Source: Nostoc sp. CMAA1605 (lineage in GTDB: Bacteria > Cyanobacteriota > Cyanobacteriia > Cyanobacteriales > Nostocaceae). Taken from it: DNA of 53,142 nt. Position numbers and translations under genes: made by a program. The stretch spans positions 1-53,142 of the forward strand of contig NZ_PJIZ01000074.1 in the NCBI RefSeq assembly GCF_021596505.1, given 5' to 3'. The notes under the pieces were generated by a model. The model saw only the letters and a program-made list of their open reading frames with translations. It had not been told where the DNA came from and did no database searches. Numbering within the stretch: position 1 is the first letter of the stretch; the number at the start of each line of letters is the position of its first letter. Below are positions 9,401-17,080 of the stretch, one piece after another.

Positions 9401-9562
9401 ATCGCGTAACTGACGCAACAAATCCACCATATTTTGCCCACATTCTTGCCGGAGTACGGACTCCCACAATTCTTCTACAATTTGCAGACGGTGACGCAAA
9501 AATAATTCTGAGGTAGGGTACGAATTGGCAGATTCAGATAAAGAGTATAAAACAGAACTCAT
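6485..9562 (-). CDS. ppc: Phosphoenolpyruvate carboxylase
   Basis: This enzyme adds bicarbonate to phosphoenolpyruvate to make oxaloacetate, the main anaplerotic CO2 fixation in cyanobacteria. Visible signatures are the catalytic-histidine segment VFTAHPTEIVRHT, the glycine-rich FHGRGGSVGRGGGP, the substrate segment GYSDSNKDSGFLSSNW, and the invariant C-terminal MRNTG. I place the start at 9562 (MSSVLYSLSE, about 1025 residues) because an AGAGAA-type ribosome site precedes it. An in-frame ATG 48 bases upstream adds a weak extension. A proline-rich insert (PPSPHLPLPT) just before GYSDSNKD is coded by an STRR-like GGGGAGAGG tract at 7611-7644, which is unusual inside an enzyme core. The gene appears monocistronic. 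Confidence 0.97.
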   Translation of the reverse strand: MSSVLYSLSESANSYPTSELFLRHRLQIVEELWESVLRQECGQNMVDLLRQLRDLCSPEGQATKDQAVSAVKLIEQLNINEAIRAARGFALYFQLINIIEQEYEQRQQLTRYSEAEQELPQQENSHNINYSSNQNEDDVIFNGGGSMDWLAKNGSSREQNRQRGTFAALFPLLQKLNVPPQQIQRLISQLDVRLVFTAHPTEIVRHTIRDKQRQVVKLLQQLDSVETRNDNGGGYPWEAGEIREKLLEEIRLWWRTDELHQFKPTVLDEVDYALHYFQEVLFDGIPQLYKRFKYALGKTFPWLEPPSTDFCSFGSWVGSDRDGNPSVTPEVTWQTACYQRKMVLERYIKSVKQLIELLSISMHWSDVLPDLLESLELDQSQLSEVYDALALRYRQEPYRLKLSYVLKRLENTCDRNLALYKGETPTNEDSPMYRSGAEFLAELRLIQRNLTETGLSCRELDNLICQVEIFDFNLTQLDIRQESSRHSDALNEILEYLQILPQSYNDLTEEQRVQWLTSELQTRRPLISAELPFSDKTNDVIKTFRIVRSLQQEFGVNICKTYIISMCRQVSDVLEVLLLAKEARLFDPAIAVGTIQVVPLFETVEDLQRSRSIMRQLFELPLYRALLAGGYAALNGSQEALPPSPHLPLPTEAFSLTPDLQEVMLGYSDSNKDSGFLSSNWEIHKAQKSLQKIAEEYGVNLRIFHGRGGSVGRGGGPAHEAILAQPGHSINGRIKITEQGEVLASKYSLLDLALYNLETITTAVIQASLLRTGFDDIEPWNEIMEELAARSRQHYRALIYEQPDFIDFFHQVTPIEEISQLQISSRPARRPSGKKDLSSLRAIPWVFSWTQTRFLLPSWYGVGTALQEFLSEEPEEHLKLLRYFYVKWPFFKMVISKAEMTLAKVDMQMARHYVQELANPEDKARFEIVFEQIASEFYLTRDLVLKITEHGRLLDGDPVLQRSVQLRNGTIVPLGFIQVSLLKRLRQSKNIATPGVIHSRYSKGELLRGALLTINGIAAGMRNTG
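7611..7644. repeat. STRR-like G-rich tract inside ppc coding sequence
   Basis: The plus strand reads as repeated GGGGAGA units (GTGGGGAGAGGGAGATGGGG and continuing). On the ppc strand it codes the low-complexity peptide PPSPHLPLPT in frame. Similar G-rich purine repeats occur in intergenic DNA of this window, for example at 24309-24358, which suggests a repeat that entered or expanded within the gene. Confidence 0.65.
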
Positions 9563-9719
9563 ATTGTTTCTCTTGTGAAGCCGATCGCTTGCGTGTAATT
9601 CAAAATTCAAAATTCAAAAATCTTAATTTAGGAAGCATTTTTGGGTATCTTGAATCATGATTTTGTGGATATCGCGTTGAGCAATGTTTGGTAAGTATAT
9701 TTTTTAATTTTGGAGTAGT

Positions 9720-9835
9720 GAGTGTTGTTCGGCGTTTAGCCGGTGCTGGGTGCTGAGTAGTGAGTCAATGTATTTTCTCCTTCTCTCAATGCCCAATGCC
9801 CCATGCCCCATACCCCATACCCTCCACCTCTTTTA
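9720..9835. repeat. Repeat cluster between ppc and the 83-residue gene
   Basis: The stretch combines a TTCGGCGTTTAGCCGGTGCT unit with GTGCTGAGTAGTGAGT and runs of CCCATGCCC/CCCATACC. The TTTAGCCGG unit is the reverse complement of the CCGGCTAAACGCCG units at 29042-29102. No gene is seen on either strand. Confidence 0.65.
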
Positions 9836-10084
9836 TTCTGTGTCATCAGGAAAAGGAAGAATTGGCAAGCGATCGCCGCGAAATAATTCTTCACTGGCTT
9901 GCCCTATAGATTCTAGGGCTTGTACTGAAACTTTACCTGCGGTGAGGAGCATTAGTATAGACGCTGAACCCATTTGCACCAGGAGAGATTGGGGAATGGT
10001 AAACAGAACCAAATTCAATCCGGTATTGGCTACGGTGGACTGTTGAGTAGTAGGAGGCATGGTTTGTTGTGAATGATTATTCAA
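9833..10084 (-). CDS. Small conserved hypothetical protein (83 aa)
   Basis: The protein starts with a polar Gln/Thr-rich segment (MNNHSQQTMPPTTQQ). It continues with a hydrophobic middle of about 35 residues (LNLVLFTIPQSLLVQMGSAS, then ILMLLTAGKVSVQALESIG), which may be one membrane segment or an amphipathic helix. It ends with an acidic tail FPDDTE. The ordered composition and a HIP1 site inside the frame suggest a real gene. I do not recognise the family. Its own upstream spacer separates it from the divergent 992-residue gene. Confidence 0.6.
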   Translation of the reverse strand: MNNHSQQTMPPTTQQSTVANTGLNLVLFTIPQSLLVQMGSASILMLLTAGKVSVQALESIGQASEELFRGDRLPILPFPDDTE

Positions 10085-10229
10085 AGAGTAGAATAAAACG
10101 CAAAACTCAAAATCTGTATGACTGACAACCTTATAAGACTATTTTGTCCCACTTAGCCAGCCAAGAAGGTAACAAATGTGTTAACAAGAAACTCCAAAAT
10201 GTGATAGACCTATGGTTTTAGTTTACAGG

Positions 10230-10360
10230 TGGAGTCAATAGTCATTAGTCATTAGTCATTAGTCATTAGTCATTAGTTATTAAATTTTCTTGCTATACTC
10301 GATGCCCCATTCCCTATTCCCTATTCCCTATTCCCTATTCCCCAATCCCCAATCCCTGTG
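10230..10360. repeat. Two adjoining STRR tracts (CATTAGT and CCCTATT heptamers)
   Basis: About five CATTAGT heptamers are followed, after a 25-base spacer, by four CCTATTC units and then CCAATCC units. They fill the upstream region of the gene at 10382. Tract type changes abruptly while the seven-base period is kept. Confidence 0.9.
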
Positions 10361-10381
10361 TTCCTTTATAGTTAACTGCCC

Positions 10382-13360
10382 ATGAAAACATTACTATCAG
10401 ATAGTCAGCAATCCTTATTGCAATGGGTCAGCCAAGCAACGGGGATTAATACTTTAGGGGTAAAAGTCCGATTACGGGGAAATGACCTCCATATTTTGTG
10501 TGAAGGTTCTGAGTGTCCCCGACGCTGGCGGACTTTGTATGATTTGCTGCACGCACTCCAGCAGACAGATTTAGATGCCCTGACCAGTTACGAACAACCC
10601 TCAATATACCAAGTATTTGTCTACGGACGAAAGAAAGGGGAATATCGTCCCGAATGGTGTCATAAAGTTTACCTCAATCAACTAGACCGTCATCTAGAAC
10701 AGGTCGAAAAGGCCATGTTAGAAGATGCGGCGAAAGCCCCTGGTGGGGCGTTGATTCTCTCTAATGAAAGTTTGGCACGGCGGGGAGATCCCAATGCGAT
10801 CGCCCGTTATCTCAGTGAAACTCTGAGTGCAATGGGTGTGGCGGTACAGGTAAAGGTCAAACAGTCTGAAAGCGGTGAGGATCATCAAGCGGCTTCAGAA
10901 CGTTTATGGATTTTATGTCAGTCAAGTTACAGTCCTGATCCTTCCTTGTTGGCTGAACCCATAGCCCACAAGTTACGCCAGTTAAAGCTATCTGGCTACA
11001 AGGACGCGGTAATTGTTTCCCAAATTAGCGGCGAAACTAAGCACGAATGGCGGTTACGCATCGATTTAACACCGCCAGAGGTGATGCTGAAGGAATGGGC
11101 GCGTTGGGGTGATGTGCAGGCGATCGCGCGGCTATTGATGGCGGTATTATCAGAGTTTGCGGTGTCTGTGCAGGTTTCGCTACAAGAATCAACCCTACAC
11201 ATCTTTTGTTTACCTAATGCTGATGCCACAGTCCCAAATAAAGCTTTTTGTCTAGAAAAAATATCACAGCAATTAGATGCGATCGCACCCCAAGGTATTC
11301 TTGCGGCTACGGTTTACGGACAAAAAACCCATGATGACACACAACCAGACTGGATTGATTGGCTAACTCTACCCGCCAAGGAATATCCAGCTTTGGCGAC
11401 TCCCGCTTTAGAATTGGCGGCTGAAGGTGATGAACCAGCAATTATTTTCCTCCTCGAACGCTTACTGAATCCCAATTTAGATCGCAAGTTAAAAACCGGC
11501 GGCTTGCGGGTGCTACTCCTAAGAAAAGATGATTTATTTCACATCATGTGTGATGCACCCATCTGTCCCAGCCGTAAACAAGTCGCCCCGAAAGTTACCC
11601 AATTGATTCGCCAACTCAAAATTTCTGGGATTGCGGGAGTGCGCGTTTATGGTAGGCGTTCAGGAAATAAAGAACCGTTTTGGCATCATGGTGTAGATTT
11701 AGCCCAACGTCAAAGATTAGTCCCAGAAGCTACCCCAGAATTCGCCGCCACGGCTGAATATGTCGGCGAATTAATTAACCAGGAAAATGACGAACCGATT
11801 TTACGTCCTGACTTAACTACAGAAGAAGTTCAAAGTTTCGTTAGTGAAGTAGCACGCGATTGGGTGACAACTACAACTAACACCGTTAGAAAATGGTTTT
11901 TAGTTAGTCAGTTATTCACAGAAAGCGACCAATCAAGTAACCCCATTCCTGATGCTCAAGGTGTGAAAGTCGCCTTAGTTTGGGGGACTTTAGGATTGTT
12001 ACTCACCTTGCAAACCGATTGGGTGCTAGGTTACATAGTTTCTCGCACCATACCCAGTTCATCCCAGGTGAAAAATATTCCATCACCCCAGCCAAAGTCA
12101 CCTGTTAGTACCAGAGAAACTTCCAACCCCAGAACCGCATTTTTCACCACCAATTCCCAGCAATCAAGTCAAGGTTTTAATTCCTCTGGTTTTACTCAAG
12201 CGGAAGAAGATGTCACCGCCACCCCTGCAAAAAATAAAGCCAACGCCACAGCGATTTTATTGGCGGCGCGGTCTTCCATGCCTAGTTTTAATGTCAGACA
12301 ATTAGATGAACAATTAGCCCTCTACAGACAACGCATCGCCAAAAATGGTAAACCCGCCGATGTGTTAATTATTGGTTCTTCCCGTGCATTAAGGGGAGTA
12401 GATCCCGCCGCATTATCCAAAGCCTTAGCGCGTCAAGGTTATCCCAATGTGGATGTATTTAACTTTGGCATTAACGGGGCAACTTCCCAAGTCGTCGATT
12501 TTGTCCTTCGTCAAGTTTTGCAACCTTCCGAACTACCCAAATTAATTTTGTGGGCTGATGGTTCTCGCGCCTTTAATAGTGGTCGTGATGATCTCACATT
12601 TAAAGCGATCGCCAATTCTCCAGGTTATGAATATGTGTTAAAACAAGCAAAAACCTCCGAAAACAATGATGAATCGTCAAGTAACCCCGAAAAATCCCCA
12701 CCAGTTGCCCAAAAAACACCCCAAAAAGAGATTAATAATTATCAAGTCATTAATAAATGGTTAAACCAAAACCTAGCCAAACTTTCCGTCAGCTATCAAC
12801 ACCGTGAGCAAATTCAAGGTCTATTCCACGAACAAATAAAATCTCTCCCACTCCTGAAACAATCCCCAAAAACTTCATTACCTGCTGATATCACAAGCAA
12901 TAATCCTGAAGATGATAGCACTTTGACACAAGCAGTAGATTTTGATGGTTTTCTACCATTATCTATCCGCTTTCATCCTGCTAGGTACTATCAAAAACAT
13001 TCCAGAGTTACAGGTAATTACGACAACGACTATAAAAATTTCCAATTAGGAGGAGAACAAGACGCGGCCTTTCAGGATGTTTTGCAATTTACCCAATCGC
13101 AAAATATCCCCCTAGTCTTCATTAACTTACCCTTAACAGATGAATATTTAGACGAATTCCGCCGCCAAAAAGAACAAGAATTTCAGACATATATGTTGCG
13201 ATTAGCGACTAACCCTGACTTTATTTCTAGAGATTTAAGTCAGCTTTTCCCCCAAAACAATGACAACTTTTCCGACCCCAGCCACCTAAATCGCTTTGGT
13301 GCTTACGAAGTCTCACAAAAACTAGCCAATGATCCGATGATTCCCTGGCCTGTGAAATAA
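10382..13360 (+). CDS. DUF1574 (SGNH-like) protein with four N-terminal repeats
   Basis: This 992-residue protein has two parts. Residues 1-460 hold four divergent repeats of about 100 residues, each with an LHI(L/M)C-type strand, a later VYG strand and a P-x-W near the end. A probable membrane helix lies near residue 535 (VALVWGTLGLLLTLQTDWVL). The C-terminal part is DUF1574: GSSRALRGVDP supplies the nucleophile-serine block, INGATSQ follows, and DPSHLNRFG gives the Asp-x-x-His block of SGNH esterases. It lies directly upstream of an MBOAT acyltransferase gene. By analogy with AlgI/AlgJ-type pairs I infer that it helps transfer acetyl groups to an exported polysaccharide. The repeat region is unexplained. 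Confidence 0.8.
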   Translation: MKTLLSDSQQSLLQWVSQATGINTLGVKVRLRGNDLHILCEGSECPRRWRTLYDLLHALQQTDLDALTSYEQPSIYQVFVYGRKKGEYRPEWCHKVYLNQLDRHLEQVEKAMLEDAAKAPGGALILSNESLARRGDPNAIARYLSETLSAMGVAVQVKVKQSESGEDHQAASERLWILCQSSYSPDPSLLAEPIAHKLRQLKLSGYKDAVIVSQISGETKHEWRLRIDLTPPEVMLKEWARWGDVQAIARLLMAVLSEFAVSVQVSLQESTLHIFCLPNADATVPNKAFCLEKISQQLDAIAPQGILAATVYGQKTHDDTQPDWIDWLTLPAKEYPALATPALELAAEGDEPAIIFLLERLLNPNLDRKLKTGGLRVLLLRKDDLFHIMCDAPICPSRKQVAPKVTQLIRQLKISGIAGVRVYGRRSGNKEPFWHHGVDLAQRQRLVPEATPEFAATAEYVGELINQENDEPILRPDLTTEEVQSFVSEVARDWVTTTTNTVRKWFLVSQLFTESDQSSNPIPDAQGVKVALVWGTLGLLLTLQTDWVLGYIVSRTIPSSSQVKNIPSPQPKSPVSTRETSNPRTAFFTTNSQQSSQGFNSSGFTQAEEDVTATPAKNKANATAILLAARSSMPSFNVRQLDEQLALYRQRIAKNGKPADVLIIGSSRALRGVDPAALSKALARQGYPNVDVFNFGINGATSQVVDFVLRQVLQPSELPKLILWADGSRAFNSGRDDLTFKAIANSPGYEYVLKQAKTSENNDESSSNPEKSPPVAQKTPQKEINNYQVINKWLNQNLAKLSVSYQHREQIQGLFHEQIKSLPLLKQSPKTSLPADITSNNPEDDSTLTQAVDFDGFLPLSIRFHPARYYQKHSRVTGNYDNDYKNFQLGGEQDAAFQDVLQFTQSQNIPLVFINLPLTDEYLDEFRRQKEQEFQTYMLRLATNPDFISRDLSQLFPQNNDNFSDPSHLNRFGAYEVSQKLANDPMIPWPVK

Positions 13361-13374
13361 ATGGAATTGGTAAT

Positions 13375-13515
13375 CGGGCATTGGGCATTGGGCATCGGTA
13401 ATTGGGCATCGGGCATCGGGTATCAGACATAGCAAAGGAATTTTATAACTAATGAATGACTAATGACTAATGACTATTGACTATTGACTATTAACTATTG
13501 ACTATTAACTAAAAT
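13375..13515. repeat. GGGCATT/GGGCATC repeats followed by ACTATTG STRRs
   Basis: Six- to seven-base GGGCATTG/GGGCATCG units are followed by ACTAATG, ACTATTG and ACTATTA units that run up to the ATG of the MBOAT gene. They leave no obvious ribosome binding site in front of that start. The tract separates two genes that otherwise look functionally paired. Confidence 0.9.
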
Positions 13516-15015
13516 ATGGAATTATTATCTATCGTTTATTGGCTGTTTATCCTGAGTGTATTGGGGATTTATTGGGCTTTAGAGAAACCGCAAATGCGCC
13601 TAATGGCAATATTAATCGGCAGTATTTTTGCCTACTCTTCTTTAAATACTCAACATATACCTCTGTTATTAGCCCTAACCTTTATCAATTTCCAGTTTGG
13701 TCGAGAAATAGGGAAAAATACTTCGCCAGGACAACATAACTTAGATTGGCAAATCTCTAATGAGGAATGGCAATTTGCTAATGTAGACTGGAATCAAAGA
13801 CGATTAAAACTTTTGTGGCTAGGAGTTAGCTTAAATGTCTTAATTCTCTTAGCATTTAAATATATAAATAGTGCAGTTGCAATATTTTTTAATAATCCAG
13901 CTAGCACATCAGGCAATCTGTTTAAAGTTGTGGCACCGTTGGGAATATCTTTTTTTACGTTTGAATGTATTGCTTATTTGGTTGATGTATATCGTGGTGC
14001 GCCTGCAAGTAATCAACTGCTGAAATTTGCCGCCTATAAATTATTTTTTCCCAAGCTCGTCTCAGGGCCAATTACTCGCTATCATAACTTTATTACGCAA
14101 TTTAATTCACTAGAATTTCCTACTACTAATAGAATCGCAGAATCTCTCTGGTTAATTGCTAGAGGTGCTGTGAAAAAAGGCATTTTAGCAGACCGTCTCA
14201 GCATTTTTGTTGATTTGTGTTTTGGGAATCTGCAAAGGGCTGGTAGTAACGATTTGTGGTTGGCAACTTTTGCCTATGGACTGCATTTGTATTTAGATTT
14301 TAGTGGCTACGTAGATATCGCCCGTGGTAGTGCTTTACTGTTTGGGTTTGTGCTACCAGAAAATTTTGATTTCCCCTATTTCAGTACCAGTATTGCGGAA
14401 TTTTGGCGGCGTTGGCACATGACCTTGGGTGATTGGTTACGGAATTATGTTTACTTTCCTTTGGGTGGTTCTCGTCAAGGCTTAACTCGCACCTGCTGGA
14501 ATTTATTTATTGTCATGCTGATTGCCGGGATTTGGCATGGTTCTATTTGGACTTTTGTGGTTTGGGGTGTTTATCACGGTTTAGCTTTGGTGATACATCG
14601 ACTCATGGATGCAATGAGCGATCGCTATGAGAAACTAGAGCAGTTCTGGCAAAATCCTCTCGGCTTAGTTTTAGCTTGGTTCATTACCCAAATCATGGTA
14701 TTTACTTCATGGATTTGGTTCCGTCTACCTAATCTGCAAGATTCTGTTTGGGTATTTCAGCATTTGTGGAATCATCCTGCGGATTCGCAATTCTATCAAA
14801 AGGTTTATATTGAAGCCCTCAACACCAGCCCTCATCAACTAACCTGGATTATGGGGATTCTATTTGCTTTTATGGGTTTTACTTATGTCTTCAAACGTCA
14901 CCTCAAACTAGACATTAGTTGGCCTCTCAAGTTGGTGTTCGTACCTCTGTGTGTCTATGCCGTGTGGTTGTTCGCGCCTGAAGGTAGCATTCCCTTTGTT
15001 TACTTCAGTTTTTAA
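13516..15015 (+). CDS. MBOAT-family O-acyltransferase (AlgI-like)
   Basis: This 499-residue polytopic membrane protein is of the MBOAT/AlgI family, which passes acetyl groups across the membrane for polysaccharide modification. Family features are FFTFECIAYLVDVYRG near residue 145, FPKLVSGPITRYHNF near 175, YLDFSGYVDIARGSA near 260, FWRRWHMTLGDWLRNYVYFP near 300, and the catalytic-histidine block IAGIWHGSIWTFVVWGVYHG near 335. About ten hydrophobic helices can be counted. The DUF1574 gene upstream is the likely partner. The precise sugar target cannot be told from the sequence. Confidence 0.92.
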   Translation: MELLSIVYWLFILSVLGIYWALEKPQMRLMAILIGSIFAYSSLNTQHIPLLLALTFINFQFGREIGKNTSPGQHNLDWQISNEEWQFANVDWNQRRLKLLWLGVSLNVLILLAFKYINSAVAIFFNNPASTSGNLFKVVAPLGISFFTFECIAYLVDVYRGAPASNQLLKFAAYKLFFPKLVSGPITRYHNFITQFNSLEFPTTNRIAESLWLIARGAVKKGILADRLSIFVDLCFGNLQRAGSNDLWLATFAYGLHLYLDFSGYVDIARGSALLFGFVLPENFDFPYFSTSIAEFWRRWHMTLGDWLRNYVYFPLGGSRQGLTRTCWNLFIVMLIAGIWHGSIWTFVVWGVYHGLALVIHRLMDAMSDRYEKLEQFWQNPLGLVLAWFITQIMVFTSWIWFRLPNLQDSVWVFQHLWNHPADSQFYQKVYIEALNTSPHQLTWIMGILFAFMGFTYVFKRHLKLDISWPLKLVFVPLCVYAVWLFAPEGSIPFVYFSF

Positions 15016-15120
15016 CTGCAATACCGCTAAAAATTAATTGTAGTAAGCACTGACAAACATTGTGTACTTTTATAAAGTAATTAACTATTTCTCAAACCCT
15101 ATGTAAACGGGTTGATCCTG

Positions 15121-15146
15121 AAAAACCCTGATTCCATAAGGGTTTT
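15121..15146 (+). terminator. Hairpin terminator after the MBOAT gene
   Basis: AAAACCCT and AGGGTTTT form an eight-pair stem around a nine-base loop, followed by TCGTTCT. It lies about 105 bp after the MBOAT stop and before the psbA leader, so it probably insulates psbA. The T-tract is part of the stem rather than a clean tail. Confidence 0.6.
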
Positions 15147-15369
15147 CGTTCTGCAAATTATTGAGAAATATTACAGAAAAATATTCGCTTTCTATCTTAA
15201 TAAAAGTACATTAATCTTCTTTATTAGTATCAAAGTCTAGAAGTTAACTATTTAAAGGAAATATATACTTTTGAGAGTGTGAAGCGATCGCAATAAGCTT
15301 ATTATTTGTTAATAAAAATACTGCAAACTTAATCAACAAAATAACGTAAATTCATGTAGACTTTAATTC

Positions 15370-15397
15370 GACGGGCATAAATTTACACGCCCAGTCA
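15370..15397 (+). promoter_or_regulatory. Hairpin in the psbA 5' leader
   Basis: GACGGGC and GCCCAGTC can pair with one bulged base around an AT-rich loop, about 32 bp before the psbA ATG. Leaders of psbA genes often control mRNA stability and translation in response to light. That role here is inference. The 410-bp upstream spacer is otherwise AT-rich with no gene. Confidence 0.4.
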
Positions 15398-15428
15398 AAT
15401 TGATAGAAATTCAAGCAATCATAAACAC

Positions 15429-16511
15429 ATGACCACAACCTTACAACAGCGTCAAAGCGCAAGCGTATGGGGACGGTTCTGCAACTGGATCACCAGCACC
15501 GAAAACCGCATATATGTCGGTTGGTTCGGTGTATTAATGATACCCACCTTGCTAGCCGCTACCGTTTGCTTCACCATCGCTTTCATTGCAGCACCTCCTG
15601 TAGACATCGATGGTATCCGTGAACCCGTTGCAGGTTCATTGATTTACGGAAACAACATAATCTCCGGTGCAGTTGTTCCTTCTTCTAACGCGATAGGTTT
15701 ACACTTCTACCCCATCTGGGAAGCTGCTTCCTTAGATGAGTGGTTGTACAACGGTGGCCCTTACCAATTGGTAGTATTCCACTTCTTGATCGGATGTGCT
15801 TGCTACATGGGTCGTCAGTGGGAATTGTCCTACCGCTTAGGTATGCGTCCTTGGATCTGCGTAGCTTACTCTGCTCCTTTGGCATCTGCTACCGCAGTAT
15901 TCTTGATCTACCCCATCGGTCAAGGTTCCTTCTCTGACGGTATGCCCTTGGGTATCTCCGGTACCTTCAACTTCATGATCGTGTTCCAAGCAGAACACAA
16001 CATCCTGATGCACCCCTTCCATATGTTAGGTGTGGCTGGTGTATTCGGCGGTTCTCTGTTCTCTGCAATGCACGGTTCTTTGGTAACTTCCTCCTTGGTG
16101 CGTGAAACCACCGAAACCGAATCTCAAAACTACGGTTACAAGTTCGGTCAAGAAGAAGAAACCTACAACATCGTTGCTGCACACGGTTACTTCGGTCGCT
16201 TAATCTTCCAATACGCTTCTTTCAACAACAGCCGTTCCTTGCACTTCTTCTTGGCTGCTTGGCCAGTAGTAGGCATTTGGTTCACCGCGTTGGGCGTAAG
16301 CACAATGGCGTTCAACCTCAACGGTTTCAACTTCAACCAATCAGTGATTGACTCCCAAGGTCGCGTTATTGCTACCTGGGCTGATGTCATCAACCGCGCT
16401 AACTTGGGTATGGAAGTAATGCACGAGCGTAACGCTCACAACTTCCCCTTAGACTTAGCATCTGATGAAGCTGCTCCTGTTGCATTAACAGCACCCGCTA
16501 TCAACGGCTAA
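15429..16511 (+). CDS. psbA: Photosystem II D1 protein, Gln130 (D1:1-like) form
   Basis: This 360-residue D1 subunit of the photosystem II reaction centre is complete. Key positions are Tyr161, Asp170, Glu189, His190, His198, His215, Ser264, His272, His332, Glu333, Asp342 and Ala344 (the C-terminal cleavage point). Residue 130 is Gln, the state typical of the standard or low-light D1:1 form, whereas Glu130 marks the stress form. Five membrane helices match the family. Codon use is the C-ending, highly expressed type (many TTC, AAC, GGT). The gene has its own long leader and a strong terminator. It is likely one of several psbA copies in the genome. Confidence 0.98.
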   Translation: MTTTLQQRQSASVWGRFCNWITSTENRIYVGWFGVLMIPTLLAATVCFTIAFIAAPPVDIDGIREPVAGSLIYGNNIISGAVVPSSNAIGLHFYPIWEAASLDEWLYNGGPYQLVVFHFLIGCACYMGRQWELSYRLGMRPWICVAYSAPLASATAVFLIYPIGQGSFSDGMPLGISGTFNFMIVFQAEHNILMHPFHMLGVAGVFGGSLFSAMHGSLVTSSLVRETTETESQNYGYKFGQEEETYNIVAAHGYFGRLIFQYASFNNSRSLHFFLAAWPVVGIWFTALGVSTMAFNLNGFNFNQSVIDSQGRVIATWADVINRANLGMEVMHERNAHNFPLDLASDEAAPVALTAPAING

Positions 16512-16529
16512 TTCTTCCAGCTTTTAGCT

Positions 16530-16566
16530 AAATAAAAAGCGTTCCTCTCAGTGAGGGACGCTTTTT
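16530..16566 (+). terminator. Rho-independent terminator of psbA
   Basis: An inverted repeat with arms AAAAAGCGTTCCTC and GAGGGACGCTTTTT follows the psbA stop by about 20 bases and ends in a T-run. One G-T wobble interrupts a stem of about 14 pairs. Position and form make this a confident terminator. Confidence 0.9.
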
Positions 16567-16578
16567 GCTTTTGATAAA

Positions 16579-16604
16579 GTTAGTAGTAAGGACTTTAGTC
16601 CTTA
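16579..16604. repeat. Half copy of the 56-bp dispersed repeat
   Basis: GTTAGTAGTAAGGACTTTAG and the following TCCTT match the left half of the repeats at 1419-1474 and 22851-22906, including the inner AGGACTTTAGTCCT palindrome. The right half is missing or too diverged to recognise. Confidence 0.7.
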
Positions 16605-16660
16605 AACTCGCCAGGATTAACTCTGAATATCTCTATATCCTAGTTAAAATTCCATCCAAC

Positions 16661-16930
16661 CTAAACTGTAACTAATTCCTTGAGTTGACTGTGTGGTGCT
16701 TCACTCAAAGAGTTATGAGTATAAATAGACTCACTCTCAAACCATACATGAGTTAATTCATGCTCTGTAAATTCATAACCAAAAGTAGCTGCAAAATTCA
16801 CTATTTTGTTTGTGTCCCAATGCCAACTACCTAACAGACCTCTGTTAGAACAATTATTAAAGTATGCTTCATAAATGGATGAATCTAACATCAAAACTTC
16901 ATAAAAAGCATGAACCTGTTGTAACGACAT
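16661..16930 (-). CDS. Nif11-like leader-peptide-domain protein
   Basis: This 89-residue protein fits the Nif11 domain. The N-terminal helix MSLQQVHAFYEVLMLDSSIY is followed by a middle segment, then IVNFAATFGYEFTEHELTHVW near residues 43-63, which matches the domain's A-x-x-x-G-(Y/F)-x-F-(T)-x-x-E-L core. Such domains occur as stand-alone proteins of unknown function near nitrogen-fixation genes and as leaders of ribosomally made peptides. The tail after residue 65 has no Gly-Gly cleavage site and few Cys, and no maturation enzyme is nearby. I therefore favour a stand-alone protein over a peptide precursor. Confidence 0.75.
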   Translation of the reverse strand: MSLQQVHAFYEVLMLDSSIYEAYFNNCSNRGLLGSWHWDTNKIVNFAATFGYEFTEHELTHVWFESESIYTHNSLSEAPHSQLKELVTV

Positions 16931-17080
16931 AAAATTTTATCCCCGAAAGTTTTTATTTTTGTATTTAATAAGACCTACATTTAATTGCTGAAATATTCCG
17001 GTTTGAATCTTAGAGCCTTAACGAGTCTTTATTTATTTCAATAAATAAAATTCCAGGGAAAACAAGTGATTTTTGTAGCC

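Noticed and set aside
9750..10046. Plus-strand 98-residue frame opposite the 83-residue gene
   Set aside because: Its start is inside CCCATGCCC repeats and its product has no ordered composition. The minus-strand frame is more protein-like.
15685..16393. Open frames in other frames of psbA
   Set aside because: The biased codon use of psbA suppresses stops in other frames. No independent evidence of coding.
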